Assembly: GCA_020860805.1 (NCBI GenBank)
Contig: JAJBTP010000320.1
Coordinates: forward strand, 1-5,381
DNA: 5,381 nt
Reading direction: 5' to 3'
Source: Tannerellaceae bacterium
GTDB taxonomy: Bacteria > Bacteroidota > Bacteroidia > Bacteroidales > Tannerellaceae
The notes beneath the pieces are model-generated. The model saw nothing but the letters and a program-made list of their open reading frames with translations. It made no database searches and had not been told where the DNA came from. The translations under genes were made by a program, and so were the position numbers. Shown in pieces: positions 5,365-5,381 of the stretch (within the stretch, counting starts at the first letter, position 1; every line of letters starts with the position of its first letter).

Positions 5365-5381
5365 ATGAAAAGAATAGGAAT
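5365..5381 (+). CDS. Start of a divergent gene, cut by the window edge
   Basis: ATG AAA AGA ATA GGA AT gives MKRIG and an incomplete sixth codon (isoleucine or methionine). The start is supported by the TAnnTTTG box 21 bases upstream and by the purine-rich AATAAGAGAAATT just before the ATG. Five residues are too few for identification: MKxIG(I/V) starts occur in many cytosolic enzymes, so no product is proposed. The gene is transcribed away from the his operon and is unlikely to be controlled by its attenuator. Confidence 0.55.

Overview
The window is a chromosomal stretch from a member of the Bacteroidota, most likely order Bacteroidales. Three things point there: promoter-like boxes of the Bacteroidetes type (TAnnTTTG), no clear Shine-Dalgarno sequences, and HisG/HisB proteins that resemble my memory of Bacteroides/Parabacteroides orthologues. 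Genus cannot be fixed by eye. Nothing looks like a mobile element, CRISPR array, tRNA or rRNA.

Layout, reading the minus strand from right to left: a his promoter (5278-5307); a 16-codon leader peptide with six consecutive histidine codons (5206-5256); a terminator hairpin with a competing antiterminator (5125-5203); then the tightly packed operon hisG (4235-5086), a GNAT acetyltransferase (3693-4238), hisD (2426-3706), hisC (1392-2429) and hisB (268-1395). An intrinsic terminator at 254-282 wraps around the hisB stop codon. Three junctions are 4-base ATGA overlaps and the GNAT/hisD junction overlaps by 14 bases, so the five genes very probably form one translationally coupled transcript. On the plus strand a divergent gene begins at 5365, with its own TAnnTTTG box; only five full codons are inside the window. 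The left 254 bases hold no supported gene, but they contain a compact cluster of palindromic repeats (57-118) with an 18-bp perfect inverted repeat.

Together the genes supply histidine-pathway steps 1 (HisG), 6 and 8 (the two activities of HisB), 7 (HisC) and 9-10 (HisD). The hisI/E, hisA, hisH and hisF steps are absent and must be encoded elsewhere. The operon appears to be controlled by classical ribosome-mediated attenuation. When charged tRNA-His is scarce, a ribosome stalled on the His codons leaves a CGGTGGGCT segment free to pair with the 5' arm of the terminator, so transcription continues. When His is plentiful, the ribosome reaches the leader stop, covers that segment, and the terminator forms.

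The most interesting points are this complete His attenuator, the unexplained acetyltransferase inside the operon, the loss of all four canonical zinc ligands in the HisB phosphatase domain, and the palindromic cluster downstream of hisB.
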